A stretch of DNA of 64,000 bases from Paenibacillus massiliensis 2301065 = DSM 16942. Its GTDB lineage: Bacteria > Bacillota > Bacilli > Paenibacillales > Paenibacillaceae. Location: NCBI RefSeq assembly GCF_000377505.1, contig NZ_KB898198.1, forward strand, positions 1-64,000, given 5' to 3'. Shown piece by piece: positions 27,200 to 35,520 of the stretch. Numbering within the stretch: the first letter of the stretch is position 1; each line of letters opens with the position of its first letter. The notes below the pieces were generated by a model. That model saw only the letters and a program-made list of their open reading frames with translations. It did not search any database and was not told the origin of the DNA. The position numbers and the translations under genes were made by a program.

Positions 27200-27284
27200 T
27201 GATAACGACCTCTTTTCTACATTAATATGGGCTTTTCAGGATTCCCGGCAAAATGTGTTGCGTAACTACTTGTCAACTATGCCC

Positions 27285-27387
27285 GAAAAACAAGAAAAAC
27301 CTAAATCCAAGGTACAAACAACTCCCCCGGTCTAGGGAATTACTTCTACCATCGATTTAGGTTTTGCCTGATCACCAGTTACAATCC
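27285..27387 (-). promoter_or_regulatory. RAT antiterminator and terminator upstream of the second GH1 gene
   Basis: A 28-base RAT at 27387-27360 begins GGATTGTAACTG and ends AGGCAAAACC. The overlapping terminator pairs AAAACCTAAATC (27365-27354) with GATTTAGGTTTTT (27307-27295), followed by a second T-rich stretch. Active LicT should allow read-through into the GH1 gene 160 bp downstream. Confidence 0.88.
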
Positions 27388-27677
27388 TCGTTCGATGAAA
27401 TTATAGTAGATGAAATTATAGTAATGACACTCATTCGGAAGCATACTATTGACTCAATCTGTCTACATACTACGTCATAAACGCATTGATCTGAATAAAG
27501 TCACATTCATAAAAATACTGGCTGGTTCTGGAACTAAATATAGCGTAGCATAGGCTCTCCACAAAAGCAATTTGACTGCTAATAATGGTGTCTTTAGGCA
27601 GTCGAATCAAGGCTAAAAGGCCTTTACGAACAGCTATGAAAACGGTATACTTAACTCATGGTGATTTTTGAAATTAT

Positions 27678-27694
27678 GTTTCATCTGATGAAAC
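27678..27694. promoter_or_regulatory. 17-bp palindrome in the aconitase leader, IclR-type operator candidate
   Basis: GTTTCATCTGATGAAAC is a perfect dyad with 7-base arms, ending just upstream of the aconitase ribosome site. It has the same GTTTCA-N5-TGAAAC frame as the palindrome in front of the iclR-type gene at 35.2 kb. It might alternatively act as an RNA hairpin near the ribosome site. Confidence 0.45.
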
Positions 27695-27716
27695 AACTTC
27701 ATGAGGAGGTTCATTC

Positions 27717-30431
27717 ATGCCAGGACAAGACCAGTTCTCTATTGCCCGTAACCTAGAGGTTAACGGACAATCTTACCGCTACTACAGTCTTAAGGCACTT
27801 GAAGAGCAAGGAGAAGCAGGCGTAGCTCAGCTCCCATTCTCAATCAAGGTATTGCTGGAAGCGGCGCTTCGTCAGTTCGACGGACGTGCGATTACCCAGG
27901 ATCATGTCAAGCAATTGACGAATTGGGCAGCTGATCGTGATGCGAACAAAGAAATTCCCTTCATTCCTGCACGTATCGTATTACAGGACTTCACAGGCGT
28001 ACCTGTCGTAGTCGATCTTGCGGCTATGCGTGACACCGTGAAGAAAGCTGGCGGTGATCCGAAGCAGATCAATCCACTCGTACCGGTCGATCTCGTTATT
28101 GACCACTCCGTCATGGTTGATGCCTTCGGTAGCAAAGATGCGCTGGATTACAATATTAATGTAGAATTTGAACGAAATGAGGAGCGTTATCGCTTCCTGC
28201 GTTGGGCTCAGACAGCATTCAACAATTTCCGTGCTGTACCCCCTTCAACCGGAATCGTGCATCAGGTGAACCTGGAGTATCTGGCTTCTGTCGCAGCCAC
28301 GAAGACAATCGATGGCGAGACTGTTGTATTCCCTGACTCTCTGGTAGGGACAGATTCCCACACCACCATGATTAATGGTCTTGGTGTCGTAGGCTGGGGC
28401 GTAGGTGGAATCGAGGCTGAAGCAGGTATGCTGGGCCAGCCGCTATATTTCGTAACTCCTGACGTTATTGGCTTCAAGCTTACAGGTAGCCTCTCCGAGG
28501 GTGCAACAGCAACAGACCTTGCGCTGACCGTTACTGAGATGCTTCGCAAGAAGGGTGTAGTAGGTAAATTCGTTGAATACTACGGCCCAGGTCTCGCTAA
28601 TATCAGTCTTGCTGACCGCGCAACCGTAGCGAACATGGCTCCAGAGTATGGTGCTACGATTGGCTTCTTCCCGGTAGATGCCGAGACGCTCGCTTATCTG
28701 CGCAGCACAGGCCGCTCCGAAGAGCAGGTAGCGCTGGTAGAACAATATTACAAAGCACAAGGCATGTTCCGTACAGCTGACACTACTGATCCAGTATTCA
28801 CGGATACCATTGAGCTGGATCTCGCGTCGGTAGTGCCGAGCCTTGCTGGACCGAAGCGTCCGCAAGACCGCATTGAGCTTGCACATATGAAAGAGAACTT
28901 CGAAAGCATTATCCGTACCCCTGTAGACAAGGGCGGATACGGCCTGAGCGATGAGAAGATTGCACAAAAGGTTGCTGTAGCTCATCCAGATGGCTCCAAG
29001 AGCGAACTGGCTACTGGTGCGGTAGTTATCGCCGCGATCACTAGCTGCACCAATACCTCCAACCCAAGCGTTATGCTGGGTGCAGGTCTGCTTGCGAAGA
29101 AGGCTGTAGCACGCGGTCTGGTGAAGCCAGGCTATGTGAAGAGCAGCTTGACTCCAGGCTCCCTGGTCGTAACCGAGTACCTGCAAAAAGCAGGGCTCAT
29201 CGAGCCGCTTGAAGCACTTGGCTTCCACGTAGCTGGCTATGGCTGCGCGACTTGTATCGGTAACTCCGGTCCATTGCCAGATGAAGTGAGTCAGGCAATT
29301 GCTGATAATGACATGACTGTAGCTGCCGTATTGTCCGGTAACCGGAACTTCGAAGGTCGCGTTCACGCCCAGGTCAAAGCGAATTATCTCGCTTCACCTC
29401 CGCTCGTCGTGGCTTACGCCTTGGCTGGCAATGTCAATGTCGATCTGCAGAATGATCCGATCGGCTATGATCAGGAACAGCAGCCTGTCTATCTGAAGGA
29501 TATCTGGCCGACTTCCGAGGAGATCAAGGAAGCGATCAGCTTGTCCCTTAGTCCGGAAATGTTCCGCAGCAAGTACGAAAATGTGTTCACGGCCAACGAG
29601 AAGTGGAATGCAATCGATGTACCGGAAGGCGAGCTGTATGAGTGGGATGAGAAGTCCACTTACATTCAGAATCCACCATTCTTCGAAGGTCTGCAGGATG
29701 GTGTTCAGGACATTGCAGAGATTCGTAATGCACGCGTACTCGCCCTGCTCGGCGATTCTGTAACGACTGACCATATCTCTCCAGCAGGTAATATCGCCGT
29801 GAACAGCCCAGGTGGCAAATACCTGACTGATAACGGCGTCGAGCGCAAGGACTTCAACTCCTACGGCTCCCGTCGTGGTAACCATGAAGTGATGATGCGT
29901 GGTACCTTCGCGAATATCCGTATCCGCAACAACGTTGCTCCAGGAACCGAAGGCGGCGTAACCAAGTATCTCCCTACAGATGAAGTCATGTCCATCTACG
30001 ATGCTTCTATGAAGTATCAGGACGGCGGACAGAATCTGGTCGTTATTGCAGGTAAAGAATACGGTACAGGAAGCTCCCGTGACTGGGCAGCGAAGGGTAC
30101 CTTCCTGCTGGGCGTCAAAGCAGTCATCGCGGAGAGCTTCGAGCGGATTCACCGCAGTAACCTCGTAGGTATGGGTGTACTGCCACTCCAATTCCAGGAA
30201 GGCTATGGCTGGTCCAGCCTTGGCATTAATGGTACAGAGACGTTCGACATCCTGGGCATCGACAACGAAGTGAAGCCTGGTCAGGCACTCACTGTTGTAG
30301 CGAAGCGTGAGGATGGTACCAAGTTCGAATTCCCTGTCACGGCTCGTCTGGACAGCACGGTAGACATCGATTACTATCGTAACGGTGGTATCCTGCAGAC
30401 GGTACTGCGCCAGATGATCAAGAACAACTAA
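27717..30431 (+). CDS. acnA: Aconitate hydratase
   Basis: A 904-residue aconitase of the AcnA/IRP type, converting citrate to isocitrate in the TCA cycle and, in related bacteria, also binding RNA. The [4Fe-4S] ligand cysteines are seen in ITSCTNTSNPSV and in GYGCATCIGNSGPL. Other signatures are LVGTDSHTTMINGLGVVGWGVGGIEAEAGMLGQP and the C-terminal swivel GKEYGTGSSRDWAAKGT. Length is normal. GAGGAGG lies seven bases before the ATG. A 17-bp palindrome precedes the ribosome site and a terminator follows. It is monocistronic. Bacillus citB is controlled by CcpC and CodY; no CcpC box was recognised here. Confidence 0.97.
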   Translation: MPGQDQFSIARNLEVNGQSYRYYSLKALEEQGEAGVAQLPFSIKVLLEAALRQFDGRAITQDHVKQLTNWAADRDANKEIPFIPARIVLQDFTGVPVVVDLAAMRDTVKKAGGDPKQINPLVPVDLVIDHSVMVDAFGSKDALDYNINVEFERNEERYRFLRWAQTAFNNFRAVPPSTGIVHQVNLEYLASVAATKTIDGETVVFPDSLVGTDSHTTMINGLGVVGWGVGGIEAEAGMLGQPLYFVTPDVIGFKLTGSLSEGATATDLALTVTEMLRKKGVVGKFVEYYGPGLANISLADRATVANMAPEYGATIGFFPVDAETLAYLRSTGRSEEQVALVEQYYKAQGMFRTADTTDPVFTDTIELDLASVVPSLAGPKRPQDRIELAHMKENFESIIRTPVDKGGYGLSDEKIAQKVAVAHPDGSKSELATGAVVIAAITSCTNTSNPSVMLGAGLLAKKAVARGLVKPGYVKSSLTPGSLVVTEYLQKAGLIEPLEALGFHVAGYGCATCIGNSGPLPDEVSQAIADNDMTVAAVLSGNRNFEGRVHAQVKANYLASPPLVVAYALAGNVNVDLQNDPIGYDQEQQPVYLKDIWPTSEEIKEAISLSLSPEMFRSKYENVFTANEKWNAIDVPEGELYEWDEKSTYIQNPPFFEGLQDGVQDIAEIRNARVLALLGDSVTTDHISPAGNIAVNSPGGKYLTDNGVERKDFNSYGSRRGNHEVMMRGTFANIRIRNNVAPGTEGGVTKYLPTDEVMSIYDASMKYQDGGQNLVVIAGKEYGTGSSRDWAAKGTFLLGVKAVIAESFERIHRSNLVGMGVLPLQFQEGYGWSSLGINGTETFDILGIDNEVKPGQALTVVAKREDGTKFEFPVTARLDSTVDIDYYRNGGILQTVLRQMIKNN

Positions 30432-30476
30432 ATCTATAATCAGAATTATGGATAGCCCCTGATACTGATACAAAGA

Positions 30477-30522
30477 CAGCAGCAGCTCATTCCGATGTTG
30501 GGATGAACTGCTGCTTTTCTTT
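30477..30522 (+). terminator. Rho-independent terminator of acnA
   Basis: GCAGCAGCTCATTCC and GGATGAACTGCTGC form a stem with one bulge, followed by TTTTCTTT, 46 bp after the stop. Confidence 0.8.
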
Positions 30523-30654
30523 GTCAATGATTTATACTGTATAGAACAAGCTTAGCTCAATGTCACAAGAGCCACCGGCCAGGGATACTTCAACACTTCA
30601 ATACTTGAATAATCTATAAAATACACAAATGACACTCAGGAGGTCATCCATACT

Positions 30655-31605
30655 ATGAAAATTGATCGGCTGCTGGCCATTGTCATGCTATTACTGAAGC
30701 ACCGGAGAATGCCCGCCCGGCAGCTGGCAGATCGCTTTGAAGTCTCCCTGCGTACTATTTACAGGGACATCGATACGCTAAGTCAGGCCGGAGTGCCTGT
30801 CGTGACCTATCAGGGCATGAACGGCGGGATCGGACTAGTGGAGGGTTACCGTCTGGATCATACCCTGCTCACCGATCAGGATCTAGCTGCGATCACGACA
30901 GCTATTCGTGGCCTCAGTACATCCATGCCAGATCAAGAGCAAATGCTGCTGCTAGACAAAATCACCCAGATCATCCCTCCCTCCAAAACCGAGCAATTTC
31001 GCATTCAGACCGAGCAACTGGTCGTAGATTTATCGGACTGGGGTGGACACCGGGAACTACCTGAAATGCTGGGACAAATCCGAGCAACCATTGCCGACAG
31101 CCATATGCTCCATTTTAGCTACAGGAATGCTGACGGACAGTCCACTATGCGAACCTTGGAGCCTCACACCCTTGTACTAAAGAAAAACCAATGGTACGTA
31201 TATGGCTACTGCCACCTTCGCTGCGAATTCCGTTTGTTCAAGCTGTCACGTATGAAGGACGTTCGGCAGGGACCAGACACCTTCATCCGTCGACCGCTCG
31301 CTGTGGAGGAGCTGCCTTGGCAGCAGGATTGGGGCAAGCCAGAGCAGCAGGTGGACATCGTTCTCCGCTTCCATCCTAACGGAGTACATCTCGCCGAGGA
31401 ATGGTTCCCTCTGGAGCAACAACAACAGGACGCTGCTGGCTACACCCGGGTGTACGTATCCATGCCCGAAAATGACTGGCTTTACAGCTTCATACTAAGT
31501 ATCGGAGCAGTCGCTGAGGTACTGGAGCCTCCTGCCATTCGGCAGCGAGTTCATGAGATGGTGCTGGACATGCAAAAAAAGTATAGCCTTCCACCAGTAA
31601 CCTGA
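30655..31605 (+). CDS. WYL-domain transcriptional regulator (YobV/YafY type)
   Basis: A 316-residue regulator. The N-terminal winged helix is KIDRLLAIVMLLLKHRRMPARQLADRFEVSLRTIYRDIDTLSQAGVPV. A WYL sensor domain follows (about 140-220: LHFSYRNADGQSTMRTLEPHTLVLKKNQWYVYGYCHLRCEFRLFKLSRM), then a C-terminal WCX-type extension. AGGAGG lies upstream of the ATG. The next gene, 64 bp downstream, encodes an effector-binding-domain protein. In Bacillus a comparable WYL gene (yobV) pairs with yobU, so the two are probably a functional unit. Ligand unknown. Confidence 0.9.
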   Translation: MKIDRLLAIVMLLLKHRRMPARQLADRFEVSLRTIYRDIDTLSQAGVPVVTYQGMNGGIGLVEGYRLDHTLLTDQDLAAITTAIRGLSTSMPDQEQMLLLDKITQIIPPSKTEQFRIQTEQLVVDLSDWGGHRELPEMLGQIRATIADSHMLHFSYRNADGQSTMRTLEPHTLVLKKNQWYVYGYCHLRCEFRLFKLSRMKDVRQGPDTFIRRPLAVEELPWQQDWGKPEQQVDIVLRFHPNGVHLAEEWFPLEQQQQDAAGYTRVYVSMPENDWLYSFILSIGAVAEVLEPPAIRQRVHEMVLDMQKKYSLPPVT

Positions 31606-31669
31606 CAGAAAGCTGTCATATTTCAACCTCTACACTATTCATGAATAATGAATACAGGAGGAATTACAT

Positions 31670-32521
31670 ATGAATATCCATTGTCAAAGCTGCGGTATGC
31701 CGATAGACGACCAAGACCTGAGAGGAAGCGAGCTGAATGGCAGCACCTCCATAGACTACTGCAAATACTGCTATACAGACGGTAGCTTCACCGAGCCAAA
31801 CGCTACGCTTCACAGCATGATTGAAGGTTCTTTACCCTACTTGGTGGAGGACGGATGGACCGCTGAGAACGCCCATGCGATGCTGCTTGAATTTTTGCCT
31901 ACACTTAAGAGATGGTCCGGCCCCAAGGGGTCTTCCCCAGCACTCGGTATAATTGTTGACACACTACCAACCTTTGGTATCATGCCTTCGCCGCGTGCAC
32001 CATGGTTCGTGAAGCTTGAGAGCTTTGTCTTGGGAGGAATCGCAGCACGCACCTCCAACAGCGCAGAGACAGACAATGCGGGCCATGAGGGGCTCATTCC
32101 TCGCTTATGGGGTCAATTCACGCAGGAGAACATTCCGGGACAGATCCCGGGATATATTCCAGGTCAACCGATCTACGGCTGTTACACGGACTATGAGGAC
32201 GGGGTAAACGGTGCTTATACCTTACTGCTCGGCACTAGCATGGCTCCAGCAGACGTACCAATACTACCGCAGGGACTAGTCTCTACATCATTGCCGTCAG
32301 CTGACTATGCTGTGTTTCGTACTGCGAATGGGCCCCTCGCACAAGTCGTTTTCGATACCTGGCAGCACATCTGGGCTTGGACCGAAGTAGCTGCACAGCA
32401 CGGAATCCATCGGACATACACAGGAGATTTTGAGCTTTACGATGGAAGTGGCTCGGACCCACACGTAGAGGCTGACATTTATGTTGCGATCCAGCGCAGC
32501 GAAGATGATCCTACTGAATAG
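31670..32521 (+). CDS. Zinc-ribbon plus GyrI/YobU-like effector-binding domain protein
   Basis: A 283-residue two-part protein. Residues 1-40 form a four-cysteine zinc ribbon (IHCQSCGMPI and DYCKYCYTDG). Residues about 45-80 continue the conserved zinc-ribbon-associated segment. The C-terminal 165 residues resemble the integron-cassette/GyrI-type effector-binding fold (FVLGGIAARTSN, IPRLWGQF, PIYGCYTDYEDG, VFDTWQHIWAW, DFELYDGSGSDPHVEADIYVAI). Such domains bind small amphipathic molecules. AGGAGGAATTACAT precedes the ATG. It follows the WYL regulator, as yobU follows yobV in Bacillus. The fused zinc ribbon is the unusual part. Function is otherwise unknown. Confidence 0.75.
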   Translation: MNIHCQSCGMPIDDQDLRGSELNGSTSIDYCKYCYTDGSFTEPNATLHSMIEGSLPYLVEDGWTAENAHAMLLEFLPTLKRWSGPKGSSPALGIIVDTLPTFGIMPSPRAPWFVKLESFVLGGIAARTSNSAETDNAGHEGLIPRLWGQFTQENIPGQIPGYIPGQPIYGCYTDYEDGVNGAYTLLLGTSMAPADVPILPQGLVSTSLPSADYAVFRTANGPLAQVVFDTWQHIWAWTEVAAQHGIHRTYTGDFELYDGSGSDPHVEADIYVAIQRSEDDPTE

Positions 32522-32971
32522 CTCCCAGCCCCGGCCTGTACACACAGCACTTTCTGCAAGCCACATACAGCTTATAGACCGCAAATGATATGCCTTACTT
32601 CATGTGAAAGGCGCTTCCCCTAGGTCCTAGAAAGCGCTTCTTTTCCAAAGGCCTATAGACCTCTTTGATTACTAGTCAATTCCACCTATATTCATACAAC
32701 CTTCCCAAGTCCACCACAAGATGATTAAGACCATTTTACCCTTTTCCCCGAAAAGGGTTTTCCTTTATTTAATTATGGGTAAAATAGGGGACACCCTAAC
32801 GAAGTGAGAATGTATCAGTACAGTGAGTCATCTGGGACCTGTGCACGATACCCTGCTGAAGTAATCTATCTATATCAAAGTAACCTACTCAATCGAACCT
32901 ACATAAAATGCAGATAACTGGCATAGTCATCTACTATCTTGATTACTATTACGAATCTGGGAGGAGAACGC
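32522..32971. other. Intergenic region before the 48-codon gene
   Basis: It contains the terminator at 32609-32646 and a second hairpin near 32737-32757 (CCCTTTT and AAAAGGG arms, then TTTTCC). The latter lies inside a larger TTTTACCC/GGGTAAAA symmetry. No other gene is seen. A promoter for the following small gene is presumably in the right-hand 150 bp but is not recognisable. Confidence 0.5.
32609..32646 (+). terminator. Terminator of the WYL/effector-binding pair
   Basis: GCGCTT (32611-32616) pairs with AAGCGC (32632-32637), with an inner CCTAGG-rich dyad, followed by TTCTTTTCC. It lies 90 bp after the stop. Confidence 0.7.
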
Positions 32972-33118
32972 ATGCAGATCATGAACATTACCTTACATAC
33001 GCTCATTCCTTATAACCATCAATATCCAAGAACGAATCCTGTACAGAACTCCAAGAAGGACGATAGTGACAAGAAGCTCAGCTTCCAGCAAATTCTGAAT
33101 GAAAAAATGGCAAGATAA
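32972..33118 (+). CDS. Small 48-residue protein, unknown function
   Basis: A short frame with a strong ribosome site (GGGAGGAGAACGC directly before the ATG). The protein is hydrophilic and basic: a tyrosine/histidine-containing N-terminus (NITLHTLIPYNHQYPR), a lysine/aspartate-rich middle (NSKKDDSDKK) and a helical C-terminus (LSFQQILNEKMAR). No membrane segment or cysteine is present. I do not recognise the family. The helical LSFQQILNEKM end looks like a short interaction motif. The strong ribosome site and the sensible codon use argue that it is real. Confidence 0.6.
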   Translation: MQIMNITLHTLIPYNHQYPRTNPVQNSKKDDSDKKLSFQQILNEKMAR

Positions 33119-33233
33119 CGGGTCGCTTCTGCCACTGACCACGCTTACGGAGTATAATGATATGTGCCATCACAACAGTGACTTAAATCCGTGTAGATAC
33201 AGCAACAGAGCTAACCCTCTCATCTCAATCTGA

Positions 33234-34037
33234 TCAGTGGAGGGGTCCATTCCTGAACTGATAATACGGAAGTTGTAGTGTTGGGACAAAGCCCAGCTGT
33301 TGGGCCAGATGATAGGATCCCTGATTGCCGAGTCTGCATGCCCATACCGGCTCCAGACCATGAGCAAGACAATAATCAATTAATGCCGTACATACAATAC
33401 GAGCTAGCCCCTGCCCACGATATGCTTCCACGGTCTCAATGCCAATCTCCAGGCGCCCACGAATATTAAAAGCTGCAAAGGCTGTAGCCGCAGCTTGTCC
33501 ATCCAATATCAGACTGAAGCCAATGCCCTTGGACACAAACTGCTCTGCATCTCTCCAAAAATAACGTGGAACGACTGCTCCTTGAGCCTGCTCGAACAGC
33601 TTCTTATCCGTCGGAACAGGTACGAGGCCAGATCTTGGCTCCGTTATACGCAGCTCACGGTATCGTGTTGCATCGAACCTAAAATTCACTCGCGTGTGCT
33701 CCTCAATATTCCCTTTCCCAGCCTTGATTAACGCTCGAATGTGATCATTCCAGCCATCCGGGTAGACCTGAAGCCACTCTCTCTGCTGGCGCTCTTCACT
33801 CTCAAGCCAATACTTCCGCAAAGCTTCATTAAATTCCGGCTGATGCATATCACCCCACAGCAATGACATTCCATAGCCATGGGCAATGTAAAATACTTGC
33901 GGGTCCTCAACCCGATCCACATACACCGTGCCATCCACATCCTGAAGTAACACGGACTCGGCAAACAAAGTGTTCATCTTAAGGGTGCCTAATGGCCCTA
34001 AAATGCGATCATATTGAGCTGGCTCTAGCCTTATCAT
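33234..34037 (-). CDS. GNAT family N-acetyltransferase (ZmaR-like type)
   Basis: A 267-residue protein. The C-terminal GNAT fold has strand beta-4 (RLEIGIETVEAYRGQGLARIVCTALIDYCLAHGLEPVWACRLGNQGSYHLAQQLGF), with the acetyl-CoA loop YRGQGLA. The N-terminal 130 residues carry IAHGYGMSLLWGD and a helical segment, as in the larger GNAT proteins related to zwittermicin-resistance acetyltransferases. The substrate is unknown. The start at 34037 follows AAAGGAGTG; a longer frame to 34151 has no ribosome site. It is alone on the minus strand. Confidence 0.83.
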   Translation of the reverse strand: MIRLEPAQYDRILGPLGTLKMNTLFAESVLLQDVDGTVYVDRVEDPQVFYIAHGYGMSLLWGDMHQPEFNEALRKYWLESEERQQREWLQVYPDGWNDHIRALIKAGKGNIEEHTRVNFRFDATRYRELRITEPRSGLVPVPTDKKLFEQAQGAVVPRYFWRDAEQFVSKGIGFSLILDGQAAATAFAAFNIRGRLEIGIETVEAYRGQGLARIVCTALIDYCLAHGLEPVWACRLGNQGSYHLAQQLGFVPTLQLPYYQFRNGPLH

Positions 34038-34410
34038 GGGTACACTCCTTTGGTAATAGCAAGTTAGATCACGTCGTATTCGAAGGGACTTACATCCCAC
34101 ATCCTGAACCTTGGAGCTGACATTCATGTATTCTTCAGACTTCCCTCTCATACCTGCTACCTGCGTTTATTTCTTACTCGTCTTTTGATAGCGCAAGAGT
34201 CAATATGAATCGACTACGAGATGCCTAATCTTCTATAGCAAAAGCCGATTCCCGAGGGGAAGCGGCTGTCGAAAAAAGCTATAAACGTAGCTCCTCTAGT
34301 AATCTGTGATACGTAGTCAGGCATACGCGTTTACTTCTCACATATGCTACTAAAATGTCATTAAAGCGCTCTCTTATAACTCGGCTAGGCTCCAAAGCCT
34401 GACACCTCTT
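34038..34410. other. Intergenic region between the GNAT and IclR genes
   Basis: It holds the IclR-gene terminator at 34239-34270 and presumably the promoter of the GNAT gene, which I cannot place. A weak cre-like match with a central AAAGCGCT occurs near 34361. No gene is seen. Confidence 0.45.
34239..34270 (-). terminator. Terminator after the IclR-type gene
   Basis: On the minus strand AGCCGCTTCCC, a CTCG loop, GGGAATCGGCT, then TTTTG. One mismatch in the stem. It lies about 140 bp after the stop. Confidence 0.65.
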
Positions 34411-35175
34411 TTACGGGAGCAGCATACTCATTTCTTTGGCAGCATTCATAATGATCGGTGCAAATTCGTGGAGCGTCTCGGCTGACAGTCGACTCACTGG
34501 ACCGGATACGGACAGAGCTGCAGCAAGCTGTCCTTTGCGATTCAGAATCGGTGCTGCCACAGCAGCCGCTCCTGGCTCACGTTCCTCAATACTGGTAGCA
34601 AAACCGATGCTTCGAACCTCAGCTAGCTGCTGCAGATAGCTCTCATCATCCAGCAACGCTCCCCACTCTGCCTCCTGTCGAAAGCTCTGACGCTCCTCCT
34701 CAGTTGCGAATGCTACCAGCACCTTACTGGAGGCTCCAACTGATAATGGCATGCGTGCGCCTACAGGAGCCACCCGCCGGATACCCTGCGTGCTCTGCAC
34801 CGCCTGAATGCGAATCCGCTCATGTCCATCCCGTAGATATAGACTCACGGTCTCTCCCAGATGATCACGCAGCCGCTCCATTAAGGGTAGCAGCAGCACG
34901 GCAGGCTCATCACTCTGTGACATATGCGTGGAGAGCTCCCAGACTTTTATACCTAGTCGATATTTTTCCGTTGCCTCATCCCGAATCACAAAGCCCCGAT
35001 CCTCCAATGTGGTCAGCAGTCGGTGTACCGTACTCTTATGAAGTCCAATTCTCGCGGCGATCTCCGTCAGTCCAAGATCAGTCGCTTGAGTAAAACACAA
35101 CAATATATCCAATGCCCGTTCTACGGCACGTACAGTCAATTTACGGTCTTCCACAGTAAACCGCCTCTTTTCCAT
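34411..35175 (-). CDS. IclR family transcriptional regulator
   Basis: A 254-residue regulator. The winged helix is VRAVERALDILLCFTQATDLGLTEIAARIGLHKSTVHRLLTTLEDRGFV, and the C-terminal effector domain has SVGASSKVLVAFA, IGFATSIEEREPGAAAVAAPI and LSVSGPVSRL. It probably binds a small organic acid or a catabolite. No good ribosome site is visible before the ATG at 35175, so the start is less certain. A perfect 17-bp palindrome lies 13 bp upstream and suggests autoregulation. A palindrome of the same frame lies before aconitase, 7.5 kb away. No adjacent catabolic genes indicate its pathway. Confidence 0.92.
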   Translation of the reverse strand: MEKRRFTVEDRKLTVRAVERALDILLCFTQATDLGLTEIAARIGLHKSTVHRLLTTLEDRGFVIRDEATEKYRLGIKVWELSTHMSQSDEPAVLLLPLMERLRDHLGETVSLYLRDGHERIRIQAVQSTQGIRRVAPVGARMPLSVGASSKVLVAFATEEERQSFRQEAEWGALLDDESYLQQLAEVRSIGFATSIEEREPGAAAVAAPILNRKGQLAAALSVSGPVSRLSAETLHEFAPIIMNAAKEMSMLLP

Positions 35176-35187
35176 CTACAAATACTA

Positions 35188-35204
35188 GTTTCACTCTGTG
35201 AAAC
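35188..35204. promoter_or_regulatory. 17-bp palindrome upstream of the IclR gene, probable operator
   Basis: GTTTCACTCTGTGAAAC has perfect 7-base arms. Palindromes of this size next to their own genes are typical IclR-family operators. The same GTTTCA-N5-TGAAAC frame occurs before acnA. Confidence 0.6.
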
Positions 35205-35487
35205 GTGGTTACATTAATTATATCTCATTTCAACCATTGCTGCTATCGTATATGAACACGGCACGTTATTTTTCAGACTTCTAAGTATATTTCTAGTCAT
35301 TCTCGACTGCGTGTCACACGCCTGATATACATACAGATATTATGACTTTCAAAATGCTCTTGCTCTAATACAATTTTCACGTTCAGTAGAAACAACATTA
35401 GATAATATAGGGGTAATTAGAAAGGGGTAATTATCCGGTATGTACTGAGTGGACCGAAGCGGCATGGAGTGGCCAATAAATTAATGG

Positions 35488-35517
35488 GGAATGTAGCAAA
35501 AAGGCTACACCCCCCAA
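35488..35517 (-). terminator. Hairpin after the PadR gene
   Basis: On the minus strand GGGG-T-GTAGC, loop CTTTTT, GCTAC-ATT-CCCC, followed by an A/T-rich run. It lies directly after the PadR stop. Confidence 0.45.
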
Positions 35518-35520
35518 GAG

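Larger units (their letters stand above)
35176..35520. other. Intergenic region between the IclR and PadR genes
   Basis: It contains the IclR-side palindrome at 35188-35204 and a PadR-gene hairpin at 35488-35517. The middle, about 35210-35480, is A/T-rich with no gene or clear signal. Confidence 0.5.

Noticed and set aside
14739..27387. The carbohydrate region as a recently acquired island
   Set aside because: No integrase, tRNA boundary or clear change of base composition; regulators and transporters are of normal Paenibacillus style.
28443..30527. Two long reading frames on the minus strand opposite aconitase (307 and 377 codons)
   Set aside because: Shadow frames of a conserved gene with no ribosome site and no family resemblance; composition is unlike neighbouring proteins.
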